A DNA stretch of 25,699 nt, from positions 1 to 25,699 of IMG/VR virus record IMGVR_UViG_3300027858_000542. One strand, given 5' to 3'. Below, one piece after another: positions 7,584 through 15,032 of this stretch. The DNA comes from a virus. Each line of letters begins with the position of its first letter. Positions within the stretch are counted from its first letter, which is position 1. Under the pieces are notes generated by a model. The model did not search any database. It saw nothing but the letters and a program-made list of their open reading frames with translations, and was not told the origin of the DNA. The translations under genes were made by a program, and so were the position numbers.

Positions 7584-8553
7584 TACGCACCTCCAACCCT
7601 AGCGACATCTTGTGTATACCGTTCTCAATACTGTGGGAGACATCATTGATTAAGTATCTCCCTTTGATACCTGTAATTGGTTCAACCACATCAAAAAGAC
7701 GACCTGCGCGAACACGGTCATCTCCGATTAACTCTATGCTGATTTCTTCCACAACTTTTGAGAACTGTTTCAATTCATTCATAGCCACTTCTTTAGCGGA
7801 CTTCTTTTCTTTTTGATCGAGAGTCATTACTTTCGAAATTTTACCGTATTTCTTAATCATGGAATCATCATCTTGAATCAGTACCAGCTTATCGTTATTT
7901 CCGACAACTTGAATAGAGTTGACCATATCCGATATGCTCCGTTTTCTACTAGGATTCATGATTGCATCCGTAGCATTGTAACTTTTACCGCCAAGAACAA
8001 AATTGGCTTTAACGGTTAAATCATTCTGCTTTTCGATACATAGTTTACCTTGTCGCATTTCCATCAAATATTTGATACCTAATTTTTGTTCTGTAATAGT
8101 TATAATTTCTTTGATGATGTCACTTACTTTATCATCAGGAAATATTTTCGTTATTGGAACTGGCATTGAAACGATAGTGCCAATCGGTATTCCAAATTCA
8201 CCAAGTATCTTTTTAATACATTGGTCAGCAGCCATTTTATTAAATTGATAAACTGCATTCGATTTATTAAGATAAAAAGCAAAGTCGAAAGCGGTATATG
8301 ATACTGGATCTCTTCCATTCTTTTGCTCGTCCACAATGATTGCTCTAGTAATCTCATACCCCTCATTTTTCAACATGACCATATCACCTATGTCACATGG
8401 GTTAGTTGGGAAAAAGTTCGCATCATTGAACGCTATATTGAATGATAATTCGTCACCCAGTTCATCAACGTTACTGCGCCATGAAATGCTCCCAACCAAA
8501 GGTGTAATGTTCGTCATTGTTGAGCCTTTTATAAGCCACAATTCATGAGCCAT
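7576..8553 (-). CDS. xkdQ: XkdQ/YqbQ baseplate hub protein (gpD-like)
   Basis: A 325-residue protein homologous by pattern to XkdQ/YqbQ, the late-control gpD-like hub of the baseplate. The N-terminus (ITPLVGSISWRSNVDELGDE) and the segment VSDIIKEIITITEQKLGIKY, RKRSISDMVNSIQVVGNNDK and the ending GIKGRYLINDVSHSIENG all fit that family. It should form the hub trimer through which the tail tube docks. The start overlaps the XkdP-like stop as TAATG. No peptidase domain is visible. Confidence 0.87.
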   Translation of the reverse strand: MAHELWLIKGSTMTNITPLVGSISWRSNVDELGDELSFNIAFNDANFFPTNPCDIGDMVMLKNEGYEITRAIIVDEQKNGRDPVSYTAFDFAFYLNKSNAVYQFNKMAADQCIKKILGEFGIPIGTIVSMPVPITKIFPDDKVSDIIKEIITITEQKLGIKYLMEMRQGKLCIEKQNDLTVKANFVLGGKSYNATDAIMNPSRKRSISDMVNSIQVVGNNDKLVLIQDDDSMIKKYGKISKVMTLDQKEKKSAKEVAMNELKQFSKVVEEISIELIGDDRVRAGRLFDVVEPITGIKGRYLINDVSHSIENGIHKMSLGLEVRNG

Positions 8554-9110
8554 TAATTCACCTTCTTTGTAACTGGAATCTTACGTACTACTTTTTTCTT
8601 AACAGCCTTTTTGACCGCTTTTTTCTTTACTGGTTTAACAGGAGTACCTGAATTCAAACTAGATTTTTTAATAGAAGGCTTACTTTCGGCTACTACAACT
8701 TTCTTTTGTAATTTAATATCTTTAAATTCCGATAGAGACAAGGAATAATAAATATCCCCCGAACCATCTTGTACGCCATACTCAAAATTATCAATAGCCG
8801 TTAACATATTCACTGGTGAACCTGTTGCCACTAACCTAACTCGTAATTTACGTTCTATCCAACTTTCAATCATCTCGACATATTGCCAACTTGTATATTG
8901 ATTAGATCGCGCGAATGAGTATTCCTTGTTAGGGAAAAATGTATCAATTGTGAGGTCTTTCAATCCACTCTCACCCATTAATTTAATGTCACCTTGATTA
9001 ATAGTAGTAAACGTTTCATTGTTTACAGGACTGTTAATTTTAAATTCACTAGGCACAATAGGAAGTTGAATAATTTCTTCACGATTATTTACACTTAAAA
9101 ATATGTCCAT
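8553..9110 (-). CDS. xkdP: XkdP-like tail protein lacking LysM, with Lys-rich tail
   Basis: A 185-residue protein between the tape measure and XkdQ, the place of XkdP. Residues 1-136 match the N-terminal domain of that family (IIQLPIVPSEFKINSPVNNE, WQYVEMIESWIERKLRVRL, YSLSLSEFKDI). In PBSX the domain is followed by a LysM motif that closes the protein. Here LysM is absent; residues 137-185 are instead a lysine/valine-rich tail with repeats of KKAVKK and KKKVVRK, similar to histone-like tails. It may interact with DNA, teichoic acid or the negatively charged tape measure/hub. The start is ATG at 9110 preceded by AGGAGG. Confidence 0.78.
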   Translation of the reverse strand: MDIFLSVNNREEIIQLPIVPSEFKINSPVNNETFTTINQGDIKLMGESGLKDLTIDTFFPNKEYSFARSNQYTSWQYVEMIESWIERKLRVRLVATGSPVNMLTAIDNFEYGVQDGSGDIYYSLSLSEFKDIKLQKKVVVAESKPSIKKSSLNSGTPVKPVKKKAVKKAVKKKVVRKIPVTKKVN

Positions 9111-9121
9111 TATCCAACCTC

Positions 9122-11143
9122 CTATATGTTTGCCATTCTAAGTTTTAATTGTGGTACTAGTTCGTTCATAATTTCACTCGTGGTTTTGTTTGTGCCATTA
9201 ATATTGATAACAAAACTATTACCACCTGTACCACTTGATGCTACTGTAGTAGGTCTTTTATCGATATTATCAATTGTCACACCTTGACTACGTAGTTTTT
9301 GCGACTGTTTAGCAGGTATAATCATTTCTCCTTGGTGAATGTTAGCCACCATATCTCTTCGAACGCTATTTGTACCGACTGCATAAGAATCTAACTGTTT
9401 AAATGCCGCTTGACCTGCGGGTGGGGTAGCTTGTCCCCAATCCACTTTTGCAACAATTGGAATATTAACACCAGGGATTAAATTGATCGCTCCGATTAAA
9501 TCGTTAATCTTGCCAATCACGAAGTTCATGCTATCTGATGCGGCTGATTTAACAAATTCCCATGCTGCCGAAAACCCTGTTTGAATACCTGTCCACACTT
9601 CTTTCAACCTTTCCCATAAACTCAGACCAGCTGCACTAATAGTGTCCCAATTTTTATAAAGAAGGACTCCTACAGCTACTACTGCACCAATAGCTATCGC
9701 AACCCAACCTAATGGTGAAATAGTTAATACTGCGTTAAAAGCTGTTGTCGCTACAGACATAGCAATCATTCCAAGTGTCAAACCTTTACTTGCCAATGTC
9801 GCTAAACCTACAACTGTTTTGAAAAACACAACAGATGCAGCCACTCCGTAAATAATAGGCGATATCAAATTCCAATTGTCGTTGATATTGTTGTATAATT
9901 CGGTAGCTTTCTCGACAACTGCAAAAATACCGTCCACAACCATAGGCAACCCTTCGTCTTTCAACCACGACAAAGCAGGTTTAGAACTTTCAAACGCATC
10001 AAGTAACCAACCTTTTAACTCTAATGCTTTCGCTCCTAAATCTCCCATGACAGCTTGAACACCTTCTATTGCCGGTTTGTTTTCGTCTATGCGTTGTTTG
10101 ATATTTTGAAAAGCGTCAATTGCTAAACCTTTCAAAATCACTACACCGATACCTAATATTTCTATTGCTTTTTTAACACCAGGTAACGCAGTATCTTTGA
10201 TCCAACTTATCACCGGTTTAACCATTTCCATTGCGCTTTTTGCCACGCTTCCAAACTTTTTGAAACCTGCGATAACTGAATCTGTATTAAGTTTCAATAT
10301 TCGATCAGTTAGCTGTTTCATTGATTTTATAACAGGAGCAAGAAGCGGATCGCCAAATTTCACTTTCACCAATCTCCATGATTCTTTCAAGTTACCTAAT
10401 ACGTTTTCTAAACCATCCGTTTCACGTGCTGCTTGTCCTAAAGCACCAGACAATTTATTACCGTCCTCAACCATTTGTAACAAGGTTAATTGTTTCTGGT
10501 CCTCACTTAATTTTTTGAACGATGAACCGTATAATTTATTAGCTGCTGCATTCCTAGTCGTTTCCGTTGCGGCAATACCTAAAGCTGCATCATTCGCAAA
10601 GTTACCTTTTAAAAATGACTGCAAACTCTCAGATACGCTTTCGATGGACTTATCATAAAACGCTGCACCATCGGCTGCTGCTAATGTTGCTCGTTCGGTT
10701 AATGACAAGGCACCTGCTGTATCCATACCAGTAGTTTTAGCGAAGGCTGCCATTCCCAAGAAAGTTCCTTTTAACCTACCAGATAGGATTCCAGTTTGAT
10801 TTGCCACTCTAGCTAAACTAGTTTCTGCTGAACTTTCCAAAGTTGCGAACACTTGCTCAAATTGAGAGGACATAGCTTTTGCAGAAGCTGAAGCTTCAAT
10901 CATACTCACACCTAAGTCTTTAATTGCATTAACACCTACATAAGCGGCTGCTAATCCAACAACGCTCGTTGCAACACCTTTAAAGCTTGATACTGCTGAT
11001 TTTCCGAACCGGTTTATTGTATTTCCAGTATGTTTTATTCTTCGTGATAAGCCGTTTGCATTATTTGCTGCATTAGACATACCACTACTAAAATTTGCAT
11101 CTCGTAACGTTAAAATTGCGGATATAACGCTATTACCTGCCAT
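9122..11143 (-). CDS. Tail tape measure protein
   Basis: A 673-residue tape measure protein that sets tail length and passes into the host with DNA. The N-terminus (AILTLRDANFSSGMSNAANN, then RRIKHTGNTINRFGKSAVSS) is typical; the segment near 75-260 resembles the tape-measure core with LSLTERATLAAADGAAFYDK. About residues 425-500 is strongly hydrophobic (IMVA/FFKTVVGLATLA, GWVAIAIGAVVAVGVLLY), perhaps a membrane-insertion part. The C-terminus has YAVGTNSVRRDMVANIHQGE then MIIPA (587-605), a signature of Gram-positive phage tape measures. There is no lytic transglycosylase or peptidase domain. It is about half the length of PBSX XkdO, suggesting a tail near 100 nm. It follows an intrinsic terminator (see 11161-11204). 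Confidence 0.9.
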   Translation of the reverse strand: MAGNSVISAILTLRDANFSSGMSNAANNANGLSRRIKHTGNTINRFGKSAVSSFKGVATSVVGLAAAYVGVNAIKDLGVSMIEASASAKAMSSQFEQVFATLESSAETSLARVANQTGILSGRLKGTFLGMAAFAKTTGMDTAGALSLTERATLAAADGAAFYDKSIESVSESLQSFLKGNFANDAALGIAATETTRNAAANKLYGSSFKKLSEDQKQLTLLQMVEDGNKLSGALGQAARETDGLENVLGNLKESWRLVKVKFGDPLLAPVIKSMKQLTDRILKLNTDSVIAGFKKFGSVAKSAMEMVKPVISWIKDTALPGVKKAIEILGIGVVILKGLAIDAFQNIKQRIDENKPAIEGVQAVMGDLGAKALELKGWLLDAFESSKPALSWLKDEGLPMVVDGIFAVVEKATELYNNINDNWNLISPIIYGVAASVVFFKTVVGLATLASKGLTLGMIAMSVATTAFNAVLTISPLGWVAIAIGAVVAVGVLLYKNWDTISAAGLSLWERLKEVWTGIQTGFSAAWEFVKSAASDSMNFVIGKINDLIGAINLIPGVNIPIVAKVDWGQATPPAGQAAFKQLDSYAVGTNSVRRDMVANIHQGEMIIPAKQSQKLRSQGVTIDNIDKRPTTVASSGTGGNSFVININGTNKTTSEIMNELVPQLKLRMANI

Positions 11144-11160
11144 TTATTTCACCGCCTTTA

Positions 11161-11204
11161 AATAAAAAAGAGAGCCTAAACAGTTCCCTGTCTTTCGCTC
11201 TCCT
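11161..11204 (-). terminator. Intrinsic terminator inside the tail operon
   Basis: On the minus strand GAGAGC (11197-11202) pairs with GCTCTC (11170-11175), enclosing a second stem AGACAG / CTGTTT with a GGAA loop, and TTTTTTATTT follows directly. It lies 18 bases before the tape-measure start. The stop codon of the frameshifted chaperone (11176-11178) is inside the hairpin, so its ribosomes would disrupt it. Confidence 0.75.
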
Positions 11205-11708
11205 CTTCATGATGTAACATCATACTTGCTTGGTAGAATGTTTTTTGTGTGGACGAAAGATTAAGAATATAATCATCCGTAAAACCTTTTTGTAAATAGT
11301 GATGGATTAAATAGAAATCTCCGTCACTTTTTATTAGTTTTTTAAGTCTTCCACAGCTTTTACATTACTTTCATATCCTGCAAGCTTTAATCCTGCCTTT
11401 GCAATTCCAGTAATTGCGCCTGGATAGAATACTTTAGATACAATATCTATAGGTTCAATACACCCATATGCCTTATGCAATTCAGGATCTTTCAAATTTG
11501 GTTCTGTAACGATGTTGTACACCATATAATCATCACTTTCAGATTCAATAGCATCCATCACCACTGAACGATCTGGTTGAACAATAGTAATAGTCGCATC
11601 CATTTCTTCTACATACAGTTCCTGTTTAAGACCTGATTTCACCTGGTATTTTTCTTTTTCCTTGATTAAATCAGTTAAGCTAAGTTTTTTCTTTTCTATT
11701 TTTGTCAT
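11176..11708 (-). CDS. Frameshifted tail assembly chaperone (G-T type)
   Basis: Predicted -1 frameshift product of 177 residues. Ribosomes reading the upstream 124-codon chaperone gene meet the heptamer A AAA AAC (11337-11343, minus strand) in the correct frame, just before TAA. After a -1 slip the frame stays open for 53 codons, encoding LIKSDGDFYLIHHYLQKGFT and then DDYILNLSSTQKTFYQASMM, and stops at 11176. This matches the well-known arrangement in which tail chaperones G and G-T are made from one start before the tape measure gene. The extension has no ribosome site or good start of its own. A stem (11298-11306 with 11320-11328; 9 bp with one mismatch) begins 8 bases past the heptamer, the right distance for a stimulatory hairpin. 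Confidence 0.85.
11298..11343 (-). promoter_or_regulatory. Programmed -1 frameshift site: heptamer plus hairpin
   Basis: Slippery heptamer A AAA AAC at 11343-11337 in frame with codons TTA AAA AAC TAA. Eight bases later the stem AGTGACGGA (11328-11320) pairs with TCCATCACT (11306-11298), one C-A mismatch, 13-base loop. Both elements are seen directly; the function follows from established tail-chaperone frameshifting. Confidence 0.85.
11334..11708 (-). CDS. xkdN: Tail assembly chaperone, zero-frame product (XkdN-like)
   Basis: A 124-residue chaperone of the XkdN / phage tail assembly chaperone type. The N-terminus KKKLSLTDLIKEKEKYQVKS, the segment LYVEEMDATITIVQPDRS and the C-terminal helix fit the family. 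It should bind the tape measure during tail assembly. It lies between the tube gene and the tape measure as expected. The stop TAA at 11334-11336 follows directly on the slippery heptamer and is itself followed by a second TAA. The start ATG has AAGGAG-like sequence upstream (AAAAAAGGAGAATACTAG). Confidence 0.85.
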   Translation of the reverse strand: MTKIEKKKLSLTDLIKEKEKYQVKSGLKQELYVEEMDATITIVQPDRSVVMDAIESESDDYMVYNIVTEPNLKDPELHKAYGCIEPIDIVSKVFYPGAITGIAKAGLKLAGYESNVKAVEDLKN

Positions 11709-11725
11709 TCTAGTATTCTCCTTTT

Positions 11726-12160
11726 TTATGCAGTGATAGAATCAATTAAATCGTAATCAGCAAAGTTGAACGGAAGTTCTTCAGTGCCCAGTGTTTTTTG
11801 TTCAAACTTCAGTAACATAAATTCATTAAATGTTACTTCACTAATCGATACACGTTCTGCGCCATAAGCATCTGGATCCGCAAGTTTTCCAACCATACTA
11901 ATTTCAGGCATAATACCCGTTTTAACTGCATTAGCCATTAGATTAGCTCCACGACTGTATACTTTCTTCACTGTCGTCGAACCTTCCCCTGCCCAACCAG
12001 TCATTTTTTTATGAGTAGCTAAATCTTCTGCCATGTTTACGTCTTCAAAATTAATTGTAACTTTCGCTTCAAAGGTTTCTACATCTAACCATTTTTCATT
12101 ATTCACCCACATGGAACCGAACGTGCCGTTAATTTGTTTATTACCTTTTAATTTAGCCAT
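11726..12160 (-). CDS. xkdM: Phage tail tube protein (XkdM)
   Basis: A 144-residue major tail tube protein. The opening (LKGNKQINGTFGSMWVNNEK) and the middle EAKVTINFEDVNMAEDLATH, then KKMTGWAGEGSTTVKKVYSR, match XkdM (DUF2001), which forms the inner tube inside the contractile sheath. It directly follows the sheath gene with a 12-base gap and an AGGAGGGT site. Full family length, no anomaly seen. Confidence 0.93.
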   Translation of the reverse strand: MAKLKGNKQINGTFGSMWVNNEKWLDVETFEAKVTINFEDVNMAEDLATHKKMTGWAGEGSTTVKKVYSRGANLMANAVKTGIMPEISMVGKLADPDAYGAERVSISEVTFNEFMLLKFEQKTLGTEELPFNFADYDLIDSITA

Positions 12161-12172
12161 TAGTTACCCTCC

Positions 12173-13231
12173 TTATATCGAAATATCAAAGTCTAAGTCT
12201 TCCATTGCATCAACGATTTTCACGTTACCTGCCAAGAACACATTACGTTTGAAAGATGTTTCTTTAACTTTTTGGTCATCCCATGCTGATGTATCTGTTC
12301 CAATTGATTCCCACGCTAATCGTTGTTTACCAACGTCAATAGTCGCTTTATTAACTGCGCTTGGATCTAGGATTTCATCTGCAGCTAATCCTGAGAAGTA
12401 AGCATTAACAGAAGTGATAAATAATACTTGATTATCGTAAATGTTGTTTACTTTACCAACATATTGAGTATCGAAAGTAGTGCGAATATCATCCTTAATC
12501 ATATCCATTACTTCCACAACTCTGATTGACTTGAAGTCTTCTGTTTTTTGTATAGTAGTAGTCGTTAAACTATTAACCCCACGACCAATTTTAATATTTT
12601 CACCATCATTGATTAGTATTAGTTCGCCATCATCAACCGCTTTGTCTGGATCTTCGATTTCTGTAATAGAATCAATTTCAGGGAACTCGAAGTATGTGGA
12701 GGAACGAGTGAATGGAAGACCTGCCAATACTCCTGCAATACGTCCTGTATATTCAGCAGTCGTATATGCTTTCCCACCCACTGTAATACCACTAGTCGTA
12801 AAGTTGATAATACCCTCATGGTCGCCTTCTGTATTAGGAAGAACAGCCTTAAACGTCTTCTTATCGTTCTCACGCTTTGATTTAATCCATGTAGCAATTA
12901 AAGTAGTATCCGCATCTTCAATACCTGGAATTGCTAAGTAATTGAAGCGTTTATTGTTTAATCTGGTTAGTGCTGCATTATAATCAACAACTTCCGCACC
13001 TAACCGTTCGATAATTACCTTGCTAGGTGTTCCCATGAAGGTTTTTTGAATAAGGTCTAAGTTCTCAGGAGACCATTCTCCTGTTTTTACTTCCTCCACA
13101 CTCTTATAAGTTACCGTGTCTGCAGTTTGTATATTGTCCTTTAGGATCAATGCTACGATACCTAATTGACTACGTTTAATTGCAGTTACCGCGCGACCAA
13201 CGAACTCAATATTTATTTCTGGCAATCCCAA
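12173..13231 (-). CDS. xkdK: Phage tail sheath protein (XkdK-like)
   Basis: A 352-residue contractile sheath protein. It starts GLPEINIEFVGRAVTAIKRS and shows KRFNYLAIPGIEDADTTLIA, TWIKSKRENDKKTFKAVLPN and a C-terminal domain ending VKIVDAMEDLDFDISI, typical of the shorter XkdK-like sheaths (PBSX XkdK is over 100 residues longer). It makes the tail contractile, so the virion is a myovirus. I chose TTG at 13231, since AGAGGAG is 8 bases upstream, over the GTG at 13240 which touches that site. Confidence 0.92.
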   Translation of the reverse strand: MGLPEINIEFVGRAVTAIKRSQLGIVALILKDNIQTADTVTYKSVEEVKTGEWSPENLDLIQKTFMGTPSKVIIERLGAEVVDYNAALTRLNNKRFNYLAIPGIEDADTTLIATWIKSKRENDKKTFKAVLPNTEGDHEGIINFTTSGITVGGKAYTTAEYTGRIAGVLAGLPFTRSSTYFEFPEIDSITEIEDPDKAVDDGELILINDGENIKIGRGVNSLTTTTIQKTEDFKSIRVVEVMDMIKDDIRTTFDTQYVGKVNNIYDNQVLFITSVNAYFSGLAADEILDPSAVNKATIDVGKQRLAWESIGTDTSAWDDQKVKETSFKRNVFLAGNVKIVDAMEDLDFDISI

Positions 13232-13236
13232 TCTAA

Positions 13237-13716
13237 TCACTCCTCTTTTTCATATTCCAAAACTTCCATTTTTTCAATTGGATGTTTCGTATAAAAATCT
13301 TTACCATTCTCTAATTCGTCAACAATTGTATGACCGTCCCACGAAAGTTCTCGTCCCTCGTAAAATTCGATATCAAACGAGAAGTTTAATACACCATCCA
13401 CCATATTGACATTCGCTTCATTAATCGTTAATAATCGGTCAACTACAGGTAGTTTTAAATCAAATAGATTCTCTAACTTCTCCTGCACATCCAACACTTC
13501 GATTGAATATTCGTAACGATCAGTTGGGAAATAATAAATTTGCACATTCAATGATTTGTGAACTTGGTTTTCATCAGCAGAACGAATACTATCCAAAAAC
13601 TCCACAAAAAAAGAAGGTCTAATAAAACCTTCTGTAACGTCCCGACTATTAATTTCAATACCTAGCTTTTTTAATTGGCGATTAATTGCTATTTTTATAT
13701 CTTTGTAAGTAATCAT
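13237..13716 (-). CDS. Tail terminator-like protein (YqbJ/DUF6838 type)
   Basis: A 159-residue protein beginning MITYKDIKIAINRQLKKLGI with GFIRPSFFVEFLD, SLNVQIYYFPTDR and a closing beta part (NFSFDIEFYEG). This is the layout of the YqbJ-type tail terminator / completion protein placed between the gp10-like gene and the sheath. It should cap the tail tube at the head side. The ATG at 13716 overlaps the preceding stop as TGATG. Confidence 0.8.
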   Translation of the reverse strand: MITYKDIKIAINRQLKKLGIEINSRDVTEGFIRPSFFVEFLDSIRSADENQVHKSLNVQIYYFPTDRYEYSIEVLDVQEKLENLFDLKLPVVDRLLTINEANVNMVDGVLNFSFDIEFYEGRELSWDGHTIVDELENGKDFYTKHPIEKMEVLEYEKEE

Positions 13717-14141
13717 CACAACCGCCCACTTCTTAGTAAGTCATCTAGCCAATCGGATAACATACTGTCTACTTGTCCACTACTATTGAAGTTGTCAATA
13801 CCGTTTTTCATTACTTTTTTACCTGTAACGAATCCCACTTCTTGACCATTTTTAGTAACCTGTCTGTGTCCATACTCAATTAAATGAGCGTGTGGAGCGC
13901 TATTGATGACACGCACCACAAACTTTCCTTCTGGATCTTTAAACACTTTCCCTCGTTTAAATCGTTTATGATACACATTATCCCTTTTTTTGACCTTACT
14001 ACGTGCTTCTTTAGCAATAGCGGTACGTGCCTTACTGCCAATTTTACGCATGATTTTAGGTGTTTCTTTTGGCAGTCTTCGTTGAGCCACTTCTAATAAT
14101 CTGCGTTGAAAATCATCCAATCCCTCTAATTCAATACTCAT
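13716..14141 (-). CDS. HK97 gp10-like head-tail protein (XkdI-like)
   Basis: A 141-residue basic protein. An N-terminal helix (LEGLDDFQRRLLEVAQRRLP) leads into KIGSKARTAIAKEARSKVKK, then a beta part with APHAHLIEYGHRQVTKNGQE, the hallmark (HLIEYGHR) of the HK97 gp10-like family, a neck/tail component. Start ATG has AGGAG 8 bases upstream. It overlaps the head-closure gene by 4 bases. Confidence 0.9.
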   Translation of the reverse strand: MSIELEGLDDFQRRLLEVAQRRLPKETPKIMRKIGSKARTAIAKEARSKVKKRDNVYHKRFKRGKVFKDPEGKFVVRVINSAPHAHLIEYGHRQVTKNGQEVGFVTGKKVMKNGIDNFNSSGQVDSMLSDWLDDLLRSGRL

Positions 14142-14521
14142 CCTATCAACTCCTGACAGAAGATTTCGAGTGTTTCTTTTCTAAAGTAAGGGTCTAACGG
14201 ATATTTAATTTCGAACCTATGATTTTTAAAGAAAATTTGCATGTCCTTTAATTTATTAATATCGTCACCCACAATGCTAGTAACAGAACTATAACGAACT
14301 TCTATTTTGTGCGTAACATTCGCTAATAAAGTATCAGCTGCTTGGTTCTGTAAACTCCCTGTTTGTGGAATGACGTTGGCCCATATTGTTTTTACCTTCA
14401 TGAATTTATAGCTAGTTTCCTCAAGCTCGTTCGTGTACTTTACGTTCCCATATATATCAATGCGATTCCTTAAATCACCAGTGTTTACTTTCGGTTTGTA
14501 TTTGAATGGTTGCAATTGCAT
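14138..14521 (-). CDS. Head-tail adaptor / head closure protein
   Basis: A protein of about 127 residues with the core GDLRNRIDIYGNVKYTNELE, WANVIPQTGS and VTHKIEVRYSSVTSIVGDD, features of the phage head-tail joining family (Phage_H_T_join, SPP1 gp16-like) that plugs the portal/connector. The start is uncertain: GTG (14524), ATG (14521) and TTG (14515) compete, with GAAGG best spaced for the TTG. It overlaps the upstream connector gene by about 47 bases, so starts inside coding sequence. Confidence 0.87.
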   Translation of the reverse strand: MQLQPFKYKPKVNTGDLRNRIDIYGNVKYTNELEETSYKFMKVKTIWANVIPQTGSLQNQAADTLLANVTHKIEVRYSSVTSIVGDDINKLKDMQIFFKNHRFEIKYPLDPYFRKETLEIFCQELIG

Positions 14522-14804
14522 CACCTTCTAACACGATTTCATCAAGCGCCTTATCGACACCTAAACTATTAATCTGACTTAAAAAGTTTGTATTGAAATA
14601 CTCTAGCGCATCATTATAGACATAGCGAGAACGCTCAAAAACTAACTCTTTGAACGCTTCATCCTTTTCTATGTCATAATCTCCACACGCTTTGATAAGG
14701 GCCTTCACAGATGCGGAGAGGATGCGTTTCAGATTATTATCCTCATCACCCTCTAAGTGCATCCGTTCTTTAAATTCTGTTAAGACTTCAGGTGTGATTG
14801 CCAT
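14475..14804 (-). CDS. Head-tail connector protein (gp6-like)
   Basis: A 109-residue helical protein (AITPEVLTEFKERMHLEGDE, LKRILSASVKALIKACGDYD, ELVFERSRYVYNDALEYFN, then FLSQINSLGVDKA) of the HK97 gp6-like connector family, which forms a ring below the portal. The start ATG at 14804 has AAGGAG 9 bases upstream. Its tail overlaps the head-closure gene. Confidence 0.87.
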   Translation of the reverse strand: MAITPEVLTEFKERMHLEGDEDNNLKRILSASVKALIKACGDYDIEKDEAFKELVFERSRYVYNDALEYFNTNFLSQINSLGVDKALDEIVLEGDAIATIQIQTESKHW

Positions 14805-14810
14805 ACTTCA

Positions 14811-15014
14811 TCACTCCTTTTTAGAAGTTGTTTTCTTAACTTCCTCTTTTACCACTTGAATAAAAGTGGCTTTATAGTGTGGATGTAATTCAGATAACTC
14901 ATCAAAGCGTTTTTTAGTAGGTTTGAAACTTCCTTTCGGATACGCATCGCCCACCTCATATGATGTATTTTTATCTTCTTTATCCCTGAATGGTTTAATT
15001 ACCTTGTATGCCAT
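14811..15014 (-). CDS. Small conserved head-region protein
   Basis: A 67-residue lysine-rich protein (KVIKPFRDKEDKNTSYEVGD, FKPTKKRFDELSEL, ending KKTTSKKE). Small proteins of this type commonly lie between the capsid and connector genes in HK97-like phages; the opening KVIKPFRDKEDK-x-x-Y-x-x-GD is recurrent. Function unknown; a Rho-N-like or head-fibre/decoration role cannot be decided. A clear AAAGGAG site precedes the ATG. Confidence 0.75.
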   Translation of the reverse strand: MAYKVIKPFRDKEDKNTSYEVGDAYPKGSFKPTKKRFDELSELHPHYKATFIQVVKEEVKKTTSKKE

Positions 15015-15032
15015 ATTCCTTCACTCCTTTAA

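Noticed and set aside
7526-7816. Plus-strand open frames such as this one and others at 3813-4139, 10197-10658 and 12480-12941.
   Set aside because: They lie opposite strongly recognisable phage genes, lack ribosome binding sites and show no protein family pattern; they are antisense shadows.
11176-11333. An independent small gene between the chaperone and tape measure.
   Set aside because: The frame has no start codon with a ribosome site near its beginning; it is better explained as the -1 frameshift extension.
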